NCBI GenBank assembly: GCA_903827945.1
Contig: CAIKKN010000029.1
Location: 42,401-106,400 of the forward strand
Origin: an uncultured Actinomycetes bacterium
Lineage (GTDB): Bacteria > Actinomycetota > Actinomycetes > Nanopelagicales > Nanopelagicaceae
DNA length: 64,000 nt
Direction of reading: 5' to 3'
Shown: in pieces, positions 8,504 to 19,094 of the stretch
How the letters are laid out: every line of letters starts with the position of its first letter
How positions within the stretch are numbered: the stretch's first letter is position 1
Translations under genes and position numbers: made by a program
The notes under the pieces: generated by a model
What the model was told of the DNA's origin: nothing
What the model saw: only the letters and a program-made list of their open reading frames with translations
Database searches by the model: none

Positions 8504-8998
8504 ATGAGCGAAGAGAATCAATTTATAGTTACAGAACGCGTACAAAGTGCAATCACTATGGTGGAGGAAGCCCGTGGCGTTCCGCTATCAGCAAGTTGTG
8601 TTGTTCACCGTGGGGAACTCTTGGAGATATTGGACCAAGCTCGCGTTGCACTCCCATCAGATTTACAGAGTGCACATCAAATTCTGCTGACACGAGATTC
8701 CATCATCGAAGAAGCGCAGGCAACTGCCGATCAATTAATCATTCTTGCGCGCGAAGAAGTGGCAGAACTTGTTGAGCAGACCCAAATAGTGGCAGCAGCC
8801 CACAAGGAAGCTGCGAAGATTATGGCCGAAGTTGAAGCTGAAGCAAAAAGCGAGCGCGAAGAGATAGAGGCTTACATAGATTCACGGCTTGCAACTCTTG
8901 AAGTCATCCTCAATAAGACACTTGATGTTGTGCAACGAGGGCGCGATAAGCTGCAGGGCGTTGAAGACAAGCACGTACTTTCTGAATTGAGTGAATGA
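8504..8998 (+). CDS. SepIVA-like septation protein (DivIVA-type coiled coil)
   Basis: A 164-residue, mostly helical, acidic protein with a long heptad-like segment (about residues 55-135, rich in A/E/Q). In position and character it matches the mycobacterial Rv2927c/MSMEG_2416 family, whose mycobacterial member SepIVA acts in septation. The N-terminal region includes SASCVVHRGELLEILDQARV, a conserved segment of this family. A GAGG ribosome-binding site precedes the ATG and the next gene (YceD) overlaps its stop. The role in division is inferred from the family and synteny, not shown here. Confidence 0.75.
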   Translation: MSEENQFIVTERVQSAITMVEEARGVPLSASCVVHRGELLEILDQARVALPSDLQSAHQILLTRDSIIEEAQATADQLIILAREEVAELVEQTQIVAAAHKEAAKIMAEVEAEAKSEREEIEAYIDSRLATLEVILNKTLDVVQRGRDKLQGVEDKHVLSELSE

Positions 8999-9570
8999 GT
9001 ATGAATTCCCATCACGGCCCGTTCTACTTTAATTGCATAGATTTACCTCGTCGCGCAGGTGAAATGAAAGAGTATGAATTAACTTTTGATACTCATGAAC
9101 GCGTCGGAACTCCCGTACTTGGAGTGGAGAGCGATGAGCCGATTGATGTTGATCTTCGTATCCAATCAGTGAGCGAAGGCGTTCTTGCCTCTGGAACCGT
9201 CATCGCAACCGTTACTGGGGATTGCACTCGATGCCTGACGGCAATCGAGCTTGATGTGGAGCAGACATTTACCGAGCTCTATCGCTATGAGTCGGAGAAG
9301 AAGAGCCATAAAAAGGCGAAAGAAATTGAAGTTCTTGATGAGGATGAAGACCTTCACATGGATGGGGATTTCATTGATTTGGAGTTCGCCGTGCGCGATG
9401 CCTTGTTGCTCGACCTTCCTATTAATCCTCTGTGCTCCCCAGATTGCGAGGGCCTCTGCCCGGATTGTGGAGTACGAATGGCTGACTTGCCGGAGGATCA
9501 TTTCCACGAAAACCACGATATTCGCTGGGCTGGCCTTGAGGGCTGGAGCGGGGAAGAAAGCCCGAAGTAA
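8995..9570 (+). CDS. YceD family protein (DUF177)
   Basis: A 191-residue cysteine-rich protein of the YceD/DUF177 family, almost always encoded directly before rpmF (L32), as here. In plants and bacteria the family is linked to 23S rRNA accumulation and ribosome assembly. Visible features are GDCTRC in the middle, an acidic stretch, and the C-terminal CSPDCEGLCPDCG cluster, which probably binds zinc. It overlaps the SepIVA-like gene by 4 bases. The assignment rests on the cysteine pattern plus the rpmF neighbour. Confidence 0.88.
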   Translation: MSMNSHHGPFYFNCIDLPRRAGEMKEYELTFDTHERVGTPVLGVESDEPIDVDLRIQSVSEGVLASGTVIATVTGDCTRCLTAIELDVEQTFTELYRYESEKKSHKKAKEIEVLDEDEDLHMDGDFIDLEFAVRDALLLDLPINPLCSPDCEGLCPDCGVRMADLPEDHFHENHDIRWAGLEGWSGEESPK

Positions 9571-9686
9571 GGCGATTTCCCTATTTCAGCCCTTTCGGCC
9601 ATAATTGCGCCATCCTTATTAAAGGTAATTCAGGGTAATTGAGGTTTAACAACGTCTCAGTGACGTTTTGATAAAAGGGGAAGACC

Positions 9687-9860
9687 ATGCCAGTACCAAA
9701 GCGGAAGATGTCTCGTTCGCGTACCCGCTCACGCCGTAGCGCATGGAAAACAACTCCTGCTGCCCTTGCAAATTGTGGTCAGTGCCAACAGCCTAAGTTG
9801 CAGCACACAGCTTGCCCAACCTGCGGTACTTATAACCGTCGTCAGGTTTTAGCTGTCTGA
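9687..9860 (+). CDS. rpmF: 50S ribosomal protein L32
   Basis: A 57-residue ribosomal protein, MPVPKRKMSRSRTRSRRSAW at its start, with CGQC and CPTC pairs forming the usual zinc ribbon. It has an AAAAGGGG ribosome-binding region just upstream of the ATG. It is preceded by yceD and followed 13 bases later by rnc, the classical order. Confidence 0.96.
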   Translation: MPVPKRKMSRSRTRSRRSAWKTTPAALANCGQCQQPKLQHTACPTCGTYNRRQVLAV

Positions 9861-9873
9861 TCGCAGATTTGAT

Positions 9874-10551
9874 ATGTACGAGACCCTCACCGGAGCGCTC
9901 GGTATATCCGTTCAACCAGATTTACTCCAACTCGCTTTTACGCATCGCTCGTATGCTTATGAGAGCGGGGGAATTCCAACAAACGAACGCCTTGAATTCT
10001 TGGGCGATAGTGTCCTTGGATTACTCATCACAGAAGAGCTTTACACGCAATTTCCAGATTTTGATGAGAGCAAACTTTCGCCCATTCGCTCAGGTGTTGT
10101 AAATACACGCGCGCTTGCAAATATTGCTCGCTCATTAGAGATTGCACCATTTTTAAGAATTGGAAAAGGCGAAGAGGCCACAGGTGGTCGAGATAAGAAT
10201 TCAATTCTTGCTGATGCCCTTGAAGCCCTCGTTGGAGTTATTTATGTCCAATACGGCTTTGAAAAAACTTCTGAAGTAGTTTTGAAATGGTTCGAAACGA
10301 TGATTGATGAAGCAAGCAAAGCTGGCGCAACACTTGATGGAAAAACAGCGCTTCAGGAAATCGCAGCTTCACGCGGCCTTACATCACCTGAGTATGAGAT
10401 TGAAGAGTCCGGTCCTGATCACGATAAAAGTTTTAGCGCAGCAGCAATAATCGGTGGCGAAAAATTCGCAGTTGGACACGGAAAGAGTAAGCGAGAAGCC
10501 GAACAAGTCGCCGCAAAGTTGGCATACGAAGAAATAAACTCTCGACCTTAA
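9874..10551 (+). CDS. rnc: Ribonuclease III
   Basis: Cleaves double-stranded RNA in rRNA precursor and mRNA processing. The 225-residue protein has the nuclease signature NERLEFLGDSVLGL near residue 38, the second acidic cluster in DALEALVGVIY, and a C-terminal dsRNA-binding domain (about residues 153-222). That domain includes the KTALQEIAASRG start and a KSKREAEQVAAKLA end. Actinobacteria usually have mutM/fpg between rnc and smc; here there are only 72 bases. Confidence 0.96.
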   Translation: MYETLTGALGISVQPDLLQLAFTHRSYAYESGGIPTNERLEFLGDSVLGLLITEELYTQFPDFDESKLSPIRSGVVNTRALANIARSLEIAPFLRIGKGEEATGGRDKNSILADALEALVGVIYVQYGFEKTSEVVLKWFETMIDEASKAGATLDGKTALQEIAASRGLTSPEYEIEESGPDHDKSFSAAAIIGGEKFAVGHGKSKREAEQVAAKLAYEEINSRP

Positions 10552-10611
10552 CTGCAGGCTTCTCTCCTTCAAAGGTGACCTGAAATGGCGGGAATGTTAG
10601 GTCTAAGCCGA

Positions 10612-10617
10612 TAGGTT
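10612..10617 (+). promoter_or_regulatory. -10 element of leaderless smc
   Basis: TAGGTT ends 6 bases before the GTG at 10624, with no Shine-Dalgarno sequence. This gives smc its own promoter inside the rnc-smc gap. Confidence 0.6.
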
Positions 10618-10623
10618 TTCCCC

Positions 10624-13600
10624 GTGTATTTGAAGAGCGTAACCCTCAAAGGCTTCAAATCCTTCGCCTCGAGCACCCAGCTTAATTTCGAGCGAGGGAT
10701 TACTTGCGTTGTTGGGCCAAACGGATCTGGAAAATCAAACGTAGTGGATGCCCTCTCGTGGGTTATGGGAGAGCAAGGCGCTAAAACTTTGCGCGGCGGA
10801 AAAATGGAAGACGTTATCTTTGCCGGCACAAGTGGTCGAGCTCCGCTCGGTCGTGCTGAAGTTTCCGTAACGATTGATAATGCAGATGGAACTCTTCCCA
10901 TCGAATTTGCTGAAGTGACCATCACAAGAATACTTTTTAGAAACGGCACAAGTGAGTATCAAATAAATGGTTCAACATCCAGGTTGTTAGATATTCAAGA
11001 GCTTCTTAGCGACAGCGGTATTGGTCGAGAGATGCACGTCATCGTGGGGCAAGGTCAACTCGATGCCATCCTTCTTGCCAACCCTGAAGAGCGTAGAGCA
11101 TTTATCGAGGAAGCAGCAGGCGTACTCAAGCATAGAAAGCGTAAAGAGAAAGCGCTTCGCAAGCTTGATTCAATGCAGGCGAACCTGGCACGTATTCAAG
11201 ACCTTACCGTCGAACTTCGTCGCCAACTCAAACCACTCGGCAAGCAAGCAGAAGTTGCTCGCAGAGCTTCCACAATTCAATCTGATGTTCGCGATTCAAG
11301 GTTGCGCCTCTTGGCTGATGATTTGATTCAATTGAAATCACAATTTGACATGGAAGTTGCCGACGAGACAACGCTGCGCACAAGACGTGATGAAGTTGAA
11401 AGACTTCTTCGGGAGTCTCGTGAGCGAGAAGAAGAGTTGGACCGAATTAGCGCTTCTGAAAATCCACTACTTGTTCAGGCGCAAGAAAATTATTACAAAC
11501 TTACTGCCCAGCGGGAGAAATTCCGCGGCGTGCAATCACTTGCTTCCGAGCGCTCACGTTTCCTTTCCGAGGAAATTGATGAGGCAAGAGCTAGTGGGCG
11601 AGATCCAATAGCCATGGATCAAGAAGCCGAAACTCTCAGGGCGCAACAGGGTGAACTTCATTCCAAGCTTCAAGTACATCAATCATTCCTCGCCGCTGTG
11701 ACTGAAGAGCTTCGCCGTTATGAAGCCTCACTTGCTGATGAGGAAAATAAAGTTTCTGCAGCACTTCGAGCAATCGCAGATCAACGCGAAGGCACCGCTC
11801 GCCAAGAAGGTCACATAAACGCTCTTCGTTCACGAATCGATGCAACAAATGCAGAAATTACGCGTTTGACATCGGCGAGAGATGAAGCGCTATCTCGTCT
11901 ACAGCAATTCAAATCCGACTTTGCCCTTCTTGAAAGTGAAATTGCTGGGTTAGATGCATCCGAACCAGATTTGGATGCGCAACACGAACGCTCTAAGCAA
12001 GCGATGCAAGTTGCTATCTCTGAATTTGAAAGTGCCCAAGAAACTGAGCAAGCAGCACAACGCGAACGCTCTGGACTTACTGCGCGTCTTGCCGCCCTTG
12101 AGGAGTCCTTACTTCATCGCGATGGCGGAGAAGCAATCATGTCTGGACGAAGTGGCGCGCAGGTACGTGGCCGTCTCTCATCTTTGATTACAGTTGACTC
12201 AGGATGGGAAGCTGCTGTCGGAGCGGCCCTCGGACCGCTAGCTGATTCAATAGTTGTAGCTGATATGCGCTCTGCAGTGAGCGCCTTAACTCTTCTCAAG
12301 AGTGAATCTGCTGGCCAGTCGGAATTACTTGTTATCGATGGAAATTTAGTTGCATCCTCATTTACAACTCCAAACGGAGCAACGCCGCTGGCCTCACTGA
12401 TTCGCGGGGAGGGTTTAGAAGGCGCTCTTTCTCAACTCCTTTCGCGCTACGTAGCTGTAAGAGATTTAGATGCGGCTCAATCTGTCTTAGCATCTGATCC
12501 AACGCTTATTGCCGTTACCCAAGATGGCGATGTCGTCAGTAGAACTCGCGTTAAGGGTGGGTCAGCCGGCGGTAATAGCGCCATAGAAATTAACGTTCTC
12601 ATCGAACGTACGCGTGAATCACTTTCAGAGAAGAGCGCCCGCTGTGAGAAGCTTGCATTCGAACTCGCAAGGTTGAAAGCAGAAGTAGAGAACAAGACAA
12701 GCTCTTACGACTCAACACTTTCAAAACTCAATGACTCCGATGCTCGCATGTCAGGTCTTGCAGAACAAATGGCAGTAGCAGGACAGAATGTGAAAAGCGC
12801 ACAAGCAGAAGTAGAGCGCTTGAGTGTTTCACTTTCAGAAGCGACCGAGCAACGTACATCTGATGAATCAGATTTAGCCGCCGCTCAATCCCAATTCCAA
12901 TCTCATCAAGCACCAATGGAGCCAGATGTTACGGCTCTAGAAGATCTTCGTGAGAAGGTTTCGGTTGCTCGCACAGCTGAAGTTGAGGCTCGCTTAGAAC
13001 TTCGCACACAGGAGGAGCGCATCACCGCGCTATCGGCTCGTGCTTCGGCTCTTGAAGATGCTGCGCGCAGTGAACGAGAGGGCGCCGAGCGCGCTATCAC
13101 TCGCAGAGAGGCGAGAGCGGTTGCAGCAATGACTGCCCAAGCAACTGCCGATACGGCATACGAAGCTCTCATACAGATTGAAATCTCGATTCAAAAAGCT
13201 CTCTCAGAACGTCAACGACTTGAAGCAGGGCGAACCGACCGAGATGGTGAGATTCTTACTGTTCGCGGCAAGAGTCGAGAACTAACTTCAGAACTTGAAC
13301 AACTCACCTCTTCAGTTCACAGAGATGAAATTGTTCGCGCAGAGCAACGTATGCGCATTGAACAATTGGAAACTCGTGCGGTCGAAGAACTTGGCGTGGA
13401 TGTAACAACACTCGTGAGCGAGTATGGACCAATAAATGATGTTCCAACATTTGTAGAGGACGCGGAAGGAAACTTTGTTCCAGGCGACCTCATTCCATAT
13501 CGCCGAGATCAGCAAGAAAAGCGCCTGGCGCAAGCAGAGAAGTCATTGGTTACCCTCGGAAAAATAAATCCTCTTGCTCTTGAAGAATATTCTGCCCTCG

Positions 13601-14163
13601 AAGAGCGCCTACGTTATTTGGCTGAGCAACTCGAAGATTTGAAGAAGACAAAGCGCGATTTGCTTGACATCATTAAAGAAGTTGATGACAAAGTTGTAGA
13701 AATATTTACTCAGGCCTACCACGATACCGAGAGAGAATTCGTTGGCATTTTTGCGCGTCTATTCCCTGGTGGAGAAGGTCGATTAGTTCTGACAAATCCT
13801 CACGACATGATGTCGACCGGAGTGGATGTCGAAGCTCGCCCTCCAGGAAAGCGTGTCAAGCGTCTTTCACTTCTTTCAGGTGGAGAGCGTTCACTCGTTG
13901 CCGTCGCAATGCTTGTCGCAATCTTCAAAGCACGCCCAAGTCCGTTCTATGTGATGGATGAAGTTGAAGCTGCTCTTGATGATACAAACTTGGGCAGATT
14001 ACTTGGAATTTTCGAGGAACTTCGCGAGAAATCACAATTGATTGTTATTACTCACCAAAAGCGCACAATGGAAATTGCAGATGCACTTTATGGCGTAACT
14101 ATGCGCGGAGATGGTGTCTCAGAAGTCATTTCTCAGCGTTTGCGTGAATCCGAAAACGCCTAA
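10624..14163 (+). CDS. smc: Chromosome segregation protein SMC
   Basis: The ATPase arm of the bacterial condensin (with ScpA and ScpB), which loops and organises the chromosome. The 1179-residue protein has the full layout. Walker A GPNGSGKSNVVDALSWVMGE is near residue 32. Two long coiled coils (about 165-500 and 660-1000) flank a hinge at about 505-650. The C-terminal ATPase half has the LLSGGERS signature and the Walker B segment VMDEVEAALDD. The start is GTG. The next gene is ftsY 11 bases later. Confidence 0.97.
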   Translation: MYLKSVTLKGFKSFASSTQLNFERGITCVVGPNGSGKSNVVDALSWVMGEQGAKTLRGGKMEDVIFAGTSGRAPLGRAEVSVTIDNADGTLPIEFAEVTITRILFRNGTSEYQINGSTSRLLDIQELLSDSGIGREMHVIVGQGQLDAILLANPEERRAFIEEAAGVLKHRKRKEKALRKLDSMQANLARIQDLTVELRRQLKPLGKQAEVARRASTIQSDVRDSRLRLLADDLIQLKSQFDMEVADETTLRTRRDEVERLLRESREREEELDRISASENPLLVQAQENYYKLTAQREKFRGVQSLASERSRFLSEEIDEARASGRDPIAMDQEAETLRAQQGELHSKLQVHQSFLAAVTEELRRYEASLADEENKVSAALRAIADQREGTARQEGHINALRSRIDATNAEITRLTSARDEALSRLQQFKSDFALLESEIAGLDASEPDLDAQHERSKQAMQVAISEFESAQETEQAAQRERSGLTARLAALEESLLHRDGGEAIMSGRSGAQVRGRLSSLITVDSGWEAAVGAALGPLADSIVVADMRSAVSALTLLKSESAGQSELLVIDGNLVASSFTTPNGATPLASLIRGEGLEGALSQLLSRYVAVRDLDAAQSVLASDPTLIAVTQDGDVVSRTRVKGGSAGGNSAIEINVLIERTRESLSEKSARCEKLAFELARLKAEVENKTSSYDSTLSKLNDSDARMSGLAEQMAVAGQNVKSAQAEVERLSVSLSEATEQRTSDESDLAAAQSQFQSHQAPMEPDVTALEDLREKVSVARTAEVEARLELRTQEERITALSARASALEDAARSEREGAERAITRREARAVAAMTAQATADTAYEALIQIEISIQKALSERQRLEAGRTDRDGEILTVRGKSRELTSELEQLTSSVHRDEIVRAEQRMRIEQLETRAVEELGVDVTTLVSEYGPINDVPTFVEDAEGNFVPGDLIPYRRDQQEKRLAQAEKSLVTLGKINPLALEEYSALEERLRYLAEQLEDLKKTKRDLLDIIKEVDDKVVEIFTQAYHDTEREFVGIFARLFPGGEGRLVLTNPHDMMSTGVDVEARPPGKRVKRLSLLSGGERSLVAVAMLVAIFKARPSPFYVMDEVEAALDDTNLGRLLGIFEELREKSQLIVITHQKRTMEIADALYGVTMRGDGVSEVISQRLRESENA

Positions 14164-14174
14164 GAGTTCTATCG

Positions 14175-15020
14175 ATGGCGCTTTTTAGCAAACTTTTCAA
14201 CAAACTTCGCGGCGGCGCAAATTTATCCTCCGCCGATTGGAAAGAACTTGAAACATCACTTCTTGAATCGGATTTAGGCGCAGCATTGACGGCAAAAGTA
14301 TTAGAAGCGGCGCGCAAGGAGAGTGGATCGGCAGAGGAGTCAGTTCTGACCACTCTTCGTGGCGCTCTTTCAACATCCGAACGCACGATTTCAAAGAGGG
14401 ATGGACGCCCAACAACTATTTTGGTTGTGGGAGTAAACGGGACCGGCAAGACAACTTCTACAGCGAAGTTAGCGAACTCTTTTAAAAGCGATGGGTCTGA
14501 AGTCTTGATAGCTGCTGCAGATACCTTTCGAGCGGCGGCAACGGAGCAGATTCAAACCTGGGGAGAAAGGTTGGGAATTGACGTTGTGGTTGGCAAGCCG
14601 AATGGCGATCCCGCATCCGTCGCTTTTGACGGTGCAACTCGCGCGGTTTTGGAGAAAACGGATTTTTTTATCGTGGATACCGCAGGGCGCTTGCACACAA
14701 AGCAAGGACTCATGGATGAACTTGGGAAGATACGTCGCGTTATTGAGAAATTAACACCAGTTGATGAAGTGCTCCTAGTTATCGACGCGACCACAGGTCA
14801 AAATGGGATTTCGCAAGCAAATACTTTTCTAGAAGCGGTATCTGTTACAGGCCTCATCTTGACGAAAATGGATGGCTCGGCCAAAGGGGGAGTTGCGCTG
14901 GCTATTGAATCGGGCACCGGAGTCCCTATTAAATACATCGGGACGGGAGAGTCGATTGGCGATTTTGAGCCTTTTGACGCGGAAAGTTTCCTCAAAGGGC
15001 TCATTTCAGAGAATTTGTAG
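14175..15020 (+). CDS. ftsY: Signal recognition particle receptor FtsY
   Basis: Membrane-associated GTPase that receives ribosome-SRP complexes and passes them to the SecYEG channel. The 281-residue protein is essentially an NG domain: an N domain at about 1-80, then P-loop GVNGTGKTTSTAKLA near residue 84, DTFRAAATEQ, DTAGR, and TKMDGSAKGG near the end. The long acidic A domain of enterobacterial FtsY is missing, as in many compact genomes. Its partner ffh lies about 4 kb downstream. Confidence 0.96.
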   Translation: MALFSKLFNKLRGGANLSSADWKELETSLLESDLGAALTAKVLEAARKESGSAEESVLTTLRGALSTSERTISKRDGRPTTILVVGVNGTGKTTSTAKLANSFKSDGSEVLIAAADTFRAAATEQIQTWGERLGIDVVVGKPNGDPASVAFDGATRAVLEKTDFFIVDTAGRLHTKQGLMDELGKIRRVIEKLTPVDEVLLVIDATTGQNGISQANTFLEAVSVTGLILTKMDGSAKGGVALAIESGTGVPIKYIGTGESIGDFEPFDAESFLKGLISENL

Positions 15021-15140
15021 CGTTTCCAGGGATTTTTAACAATTCTGTAACACACCAGCACCCTTTTCCGTAACGAAACTAACGCATTCTTCGGGCAAGA
15101 ACTCAACGGCGAGCTCCTCTTTTACACATCGGGAGTGAAA

Positions 15141-16789
<1,649 letters not shown>

Positions 16790-16790
16790 G

Positions 16791-16796
16791 TAAAGT
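16791..16796 (+). promoter_or_regulatory. -10 element of leaderless glnD
   Basis: TAAAGT lies 6 bases before the ATG at 16803, directly after the glnB stop. GlnD may therefore be made both from the amt transcript and from its own promoter. Confidence 0.5.
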
Positions 16797-16802
16797 ACCC
16801 AT

Positions 16803-19070
16803 ATGGGAACACGAGAGCGTCGTGAGCGATCTGACCAGATCGATGGAGAACTAATCACTCTCTTTCACGACGCTCTTTCTCGTCTTGATATTACAGAAAA
16901 TAATATTGCACTTACTGCTGTCGGGGGATACGGAAGAGGCGAGTTATCGCCAGGCTCAGATCTAGATATTCTCTTATTGCACGCGGGTTTATCACCTGAA
17001 AAACTTAAGGAATTTGTCAACGCGTTTTTGTACCCACTGTGGTCAACAAATCGGAAAGTTGATTATTCACTTCGCACAAAGTCTGAAACTCTCACTGCAG
17101 CGCAGGATGACATAAAAGTAGCGCTTGGTTTGTTGGACATCAGGCATATATGTGGAAACGCAAATTTGACCGACGATGTGGCTGCTTCTGCGCTAGAACA
17201 ATGGCAGAAGGAGTACAAGAAGAATTTGCCAAAACTTCGTACATCTTTAGAAGAGAGACATGAGCGGGCAGGAGAGCTTGCCTACCTGCTTGAGCCAGAT
17301 CTTAAAGAGGCTCGTGGAGGACTCCGGGATATCAATTCGCTGAGAGCACTTGCCAGACTCGATGTCATTGAGGTGGCTTTGGATCGGGTAGCGGCGGCAG
17401 AATCAATTCTCATGAATGTGCGCGATGCGCTTCACGAAACAAGTCAGCGAGAGCGAGATCAGTTGCTTTTTACCGAGCAAGATAAAGTGGCCGCTCTTCT
17501 TAATTATGCAGATGCAGATGTCTTAATGCTAGAAGTCGCAAAGTCGGCTCGCGCCGTCGATTACACAGCTTCGCGCACCTGGGATCGCATCGACAGGCTT
17601 GAAAGGCTTGAAAGGCGTTCAATCTTTAAAAGATCGCGACCCGTCGGTGTTGCAAAAGGGTTAGTGGCTTTCGATGGCGAGCTCGCAATTGATGAAGCAT
17701 ATGAAATTGAATCTGATCCAGCTTTAGGTTTGCGTGCTGCAGCAATTGCAGCACAGCGAGGATTGCACCTAACGGTGGATGCCTGTGTTGATATGGCCTC
17801 TCAGTTAAGTGATTTGCCAACTCCTTGGCCACGCCAAAGTCGCGAAGACTTAGTCACACTCATTGGCGCCGGCGAACATATGATTGAAACATTCGAAGCT
17901 CTAGACCAAGAAGGACTCATCGCACGGTGGATACCTGAATGGTCCCATGTTCGTTTCTTACCTCAACGAAATGTTCTTCATCGCCACACTGTCGACAGAC
18001 ATATGCTCGAGACTGCTTTTCGGGCAGTAGCCCTTACTCGAAAAGTACACCGCCCTGACTTATTGCTCATCGCAGCGCTATTTCATGACATTGGAAAAGG
18101 TTTTCCTAATAAGGATCATTCAGATTACGGTGAAGTGTTAATTCAACCATTAGCGCGCAGAATGGGTTTCGATGAGGAAGATGTAGAAACCTTGGCTCTG
18201 ATGGTGAAGCACCATTTACTTCTATCTGCTGTAGCCACACGCCGGGATCTAGATGATCCGCAGACGATTGCCTTTGTTCTTGCGTTTATCAAAGATGCAC
18301 AAACCCTTGAACTTCTTCATGCCTTGAGTATCGCCGATGGTGAGGCTACCGGCACCACAGCGTGGAGCAAATGGAAGGCAGGACTCGTCCAAGATTTAGT
18401 CAATCGATGCCTTGCCGCGATGTCAGGTATCGCTCCTGCGCCACAACTTGAGTTAACTCCAGAGCAAGTGGAGATGGCTGAAAGTGGAGAGCTGCGGGTT
18501 CTCTTAACAAAACGTGATGAAAATTTCGTCATTGAAATAATTTCGCCAGATCGCACAGGGTTGTTATCAATGGTCGCAGCCGTTCTTTCAATATCAAGGT
18601 TAGATGTCAGATCGGCGCGGACAAGAACGATCGGAAGTTCTGCTGTGATGACCTGGTTGGTCGCTCTCGATGCTTATGCGCCCGAGCCAACTCAGGAAGG
18701 CCTTCATTCACTCCTGTCAAAGGCCCTTGACCGTGAGATTGACATCAATAAACGAATTGAAGAGAGAATCAATAATTATCGTAAATACCCAGGTATTCCA
18801 ACAGCTCCTCCTGTTGTAATCGCGACAAATGATCTGGCAACGAATGCAACTGTTGTTGAAGTGAGAACTCACGATAAGCCAGGAGTACTCTTCAATGTAT
18901 CCCGAACGATTTCGAAATTTGGAGTAGATATTCGTGCGGCTATTGTTGCGACACTTGGTGCCGAGGCATTCGACACTCTCTACGTTACGGATTTGCAGGG
19001 GAACGCTCTGAGTGAAGAGAAGGCAAAAATCCTTGCAAATCAAGTCGAAAATTACTTGCTGACTTTATGA
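16803..19070 (+). CDS. glnD: PII nucleotidyltransferase/removing enzyme GlnD
   Basis: Bifunctional sensor of glutamine that adds and removes a nucleotide on PII Tyr51. The 755-residue protein has, in order: the nucleotidyltransferase motif GGYGRGELSPGSDLD (Asp53 and Asp55), the KEARGGLRDI block, an HD domain with ALFHDIGKG and its downstream histidines, and two C-terminal ACT domains. The ACT domains start near ISPDRTGLLS and THDKPGVLFN. It is shorter than the enterobacterial enzyme (about 890) but complete in domains. Whether it uridylylates or adenylylates cannot be seen. Confidence 0.95.
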   Translation: MGTRERRERSDQIDGELITLFHDALSRLDITENNIALTAVGGYGRGELSPGSDLDILLLHAGLSPEKLKEFVNAFLYPLWSTNRKVDYSLRTKSETLTAAQDDIKVALGLLDIRHICGNANLTDDVAASALEQWQKEYKKNLPKLRTSLEERHERAGELAYLLEPDLKEARGGLRDINSLRALARLDVIEVALDRVAAAESILMNVRDALHETSQRERDQLLFTEQDKVAALLNYADADVLMLEVAKSARAVDYTASRTWDRIDRLERLERRSIFKRSRPVGVAKGLVAFDGELAIDEAYEIESDPALGLRAAAIAAQRGLHLTVDACVDMASQLSDLPTPWPRQSREDLVTLIGAGEHMIETFEALDQEGLIARWIPEWSHVRFLPQRNVLHRHTVDRHMLETAFRAVALTRKVHRPDLLLIAALFHDIGKGFPNKDHSDYGEVLIQPLARRMGFDEEDVETLALMVKHHLLLSAVATRRDLDDPQTIAFVLAFIKDAQTLELLHALSIADGEATGTTAWSKWKAGLVQDLVNRCLAAMSGIAPAPQLELTPEQVEMAESGELRVLLTKRDENFVIEIISPDRTGLLSMVAAVLSISRLDVRSARTRTIGSSAVMTWLVALDAYAPEPTQEGLHSLLSKALDREIDINKRIEERINNYRKYPGIPTAPPVVIATNDLATNATVVEVRTHDKPGVLFNVSRTISKFGVDIRAAIVATLGAEAFDTLYVTDLQGNALSEEKAKILANQVENYLLTL

Positions 19071-19082
19071 TTTTGATGTGTG

Positions 19083-19088
19083 TACGCT
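19083..19088 (+). promoter_or_regulatory. -10 element of leaderless ffh
   Basis: TACGCT lies 6 bases before the GTG at 19095, supporting that codon over an in-frame GTG at 19080. Confidence 0.55.
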
Positions 19089-19094
19089 AGCGCC

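Noticed and set aside
15021..15140. GlnR-type operator upstream of amt (GTAAC at 15047 and 15070, GAAAC at 15075)
   Set aside because: The spacing is off from the GlnR consensus (23 instead of 22, and GAAAC not 11 bases from GTAAC), so it is not reliable.
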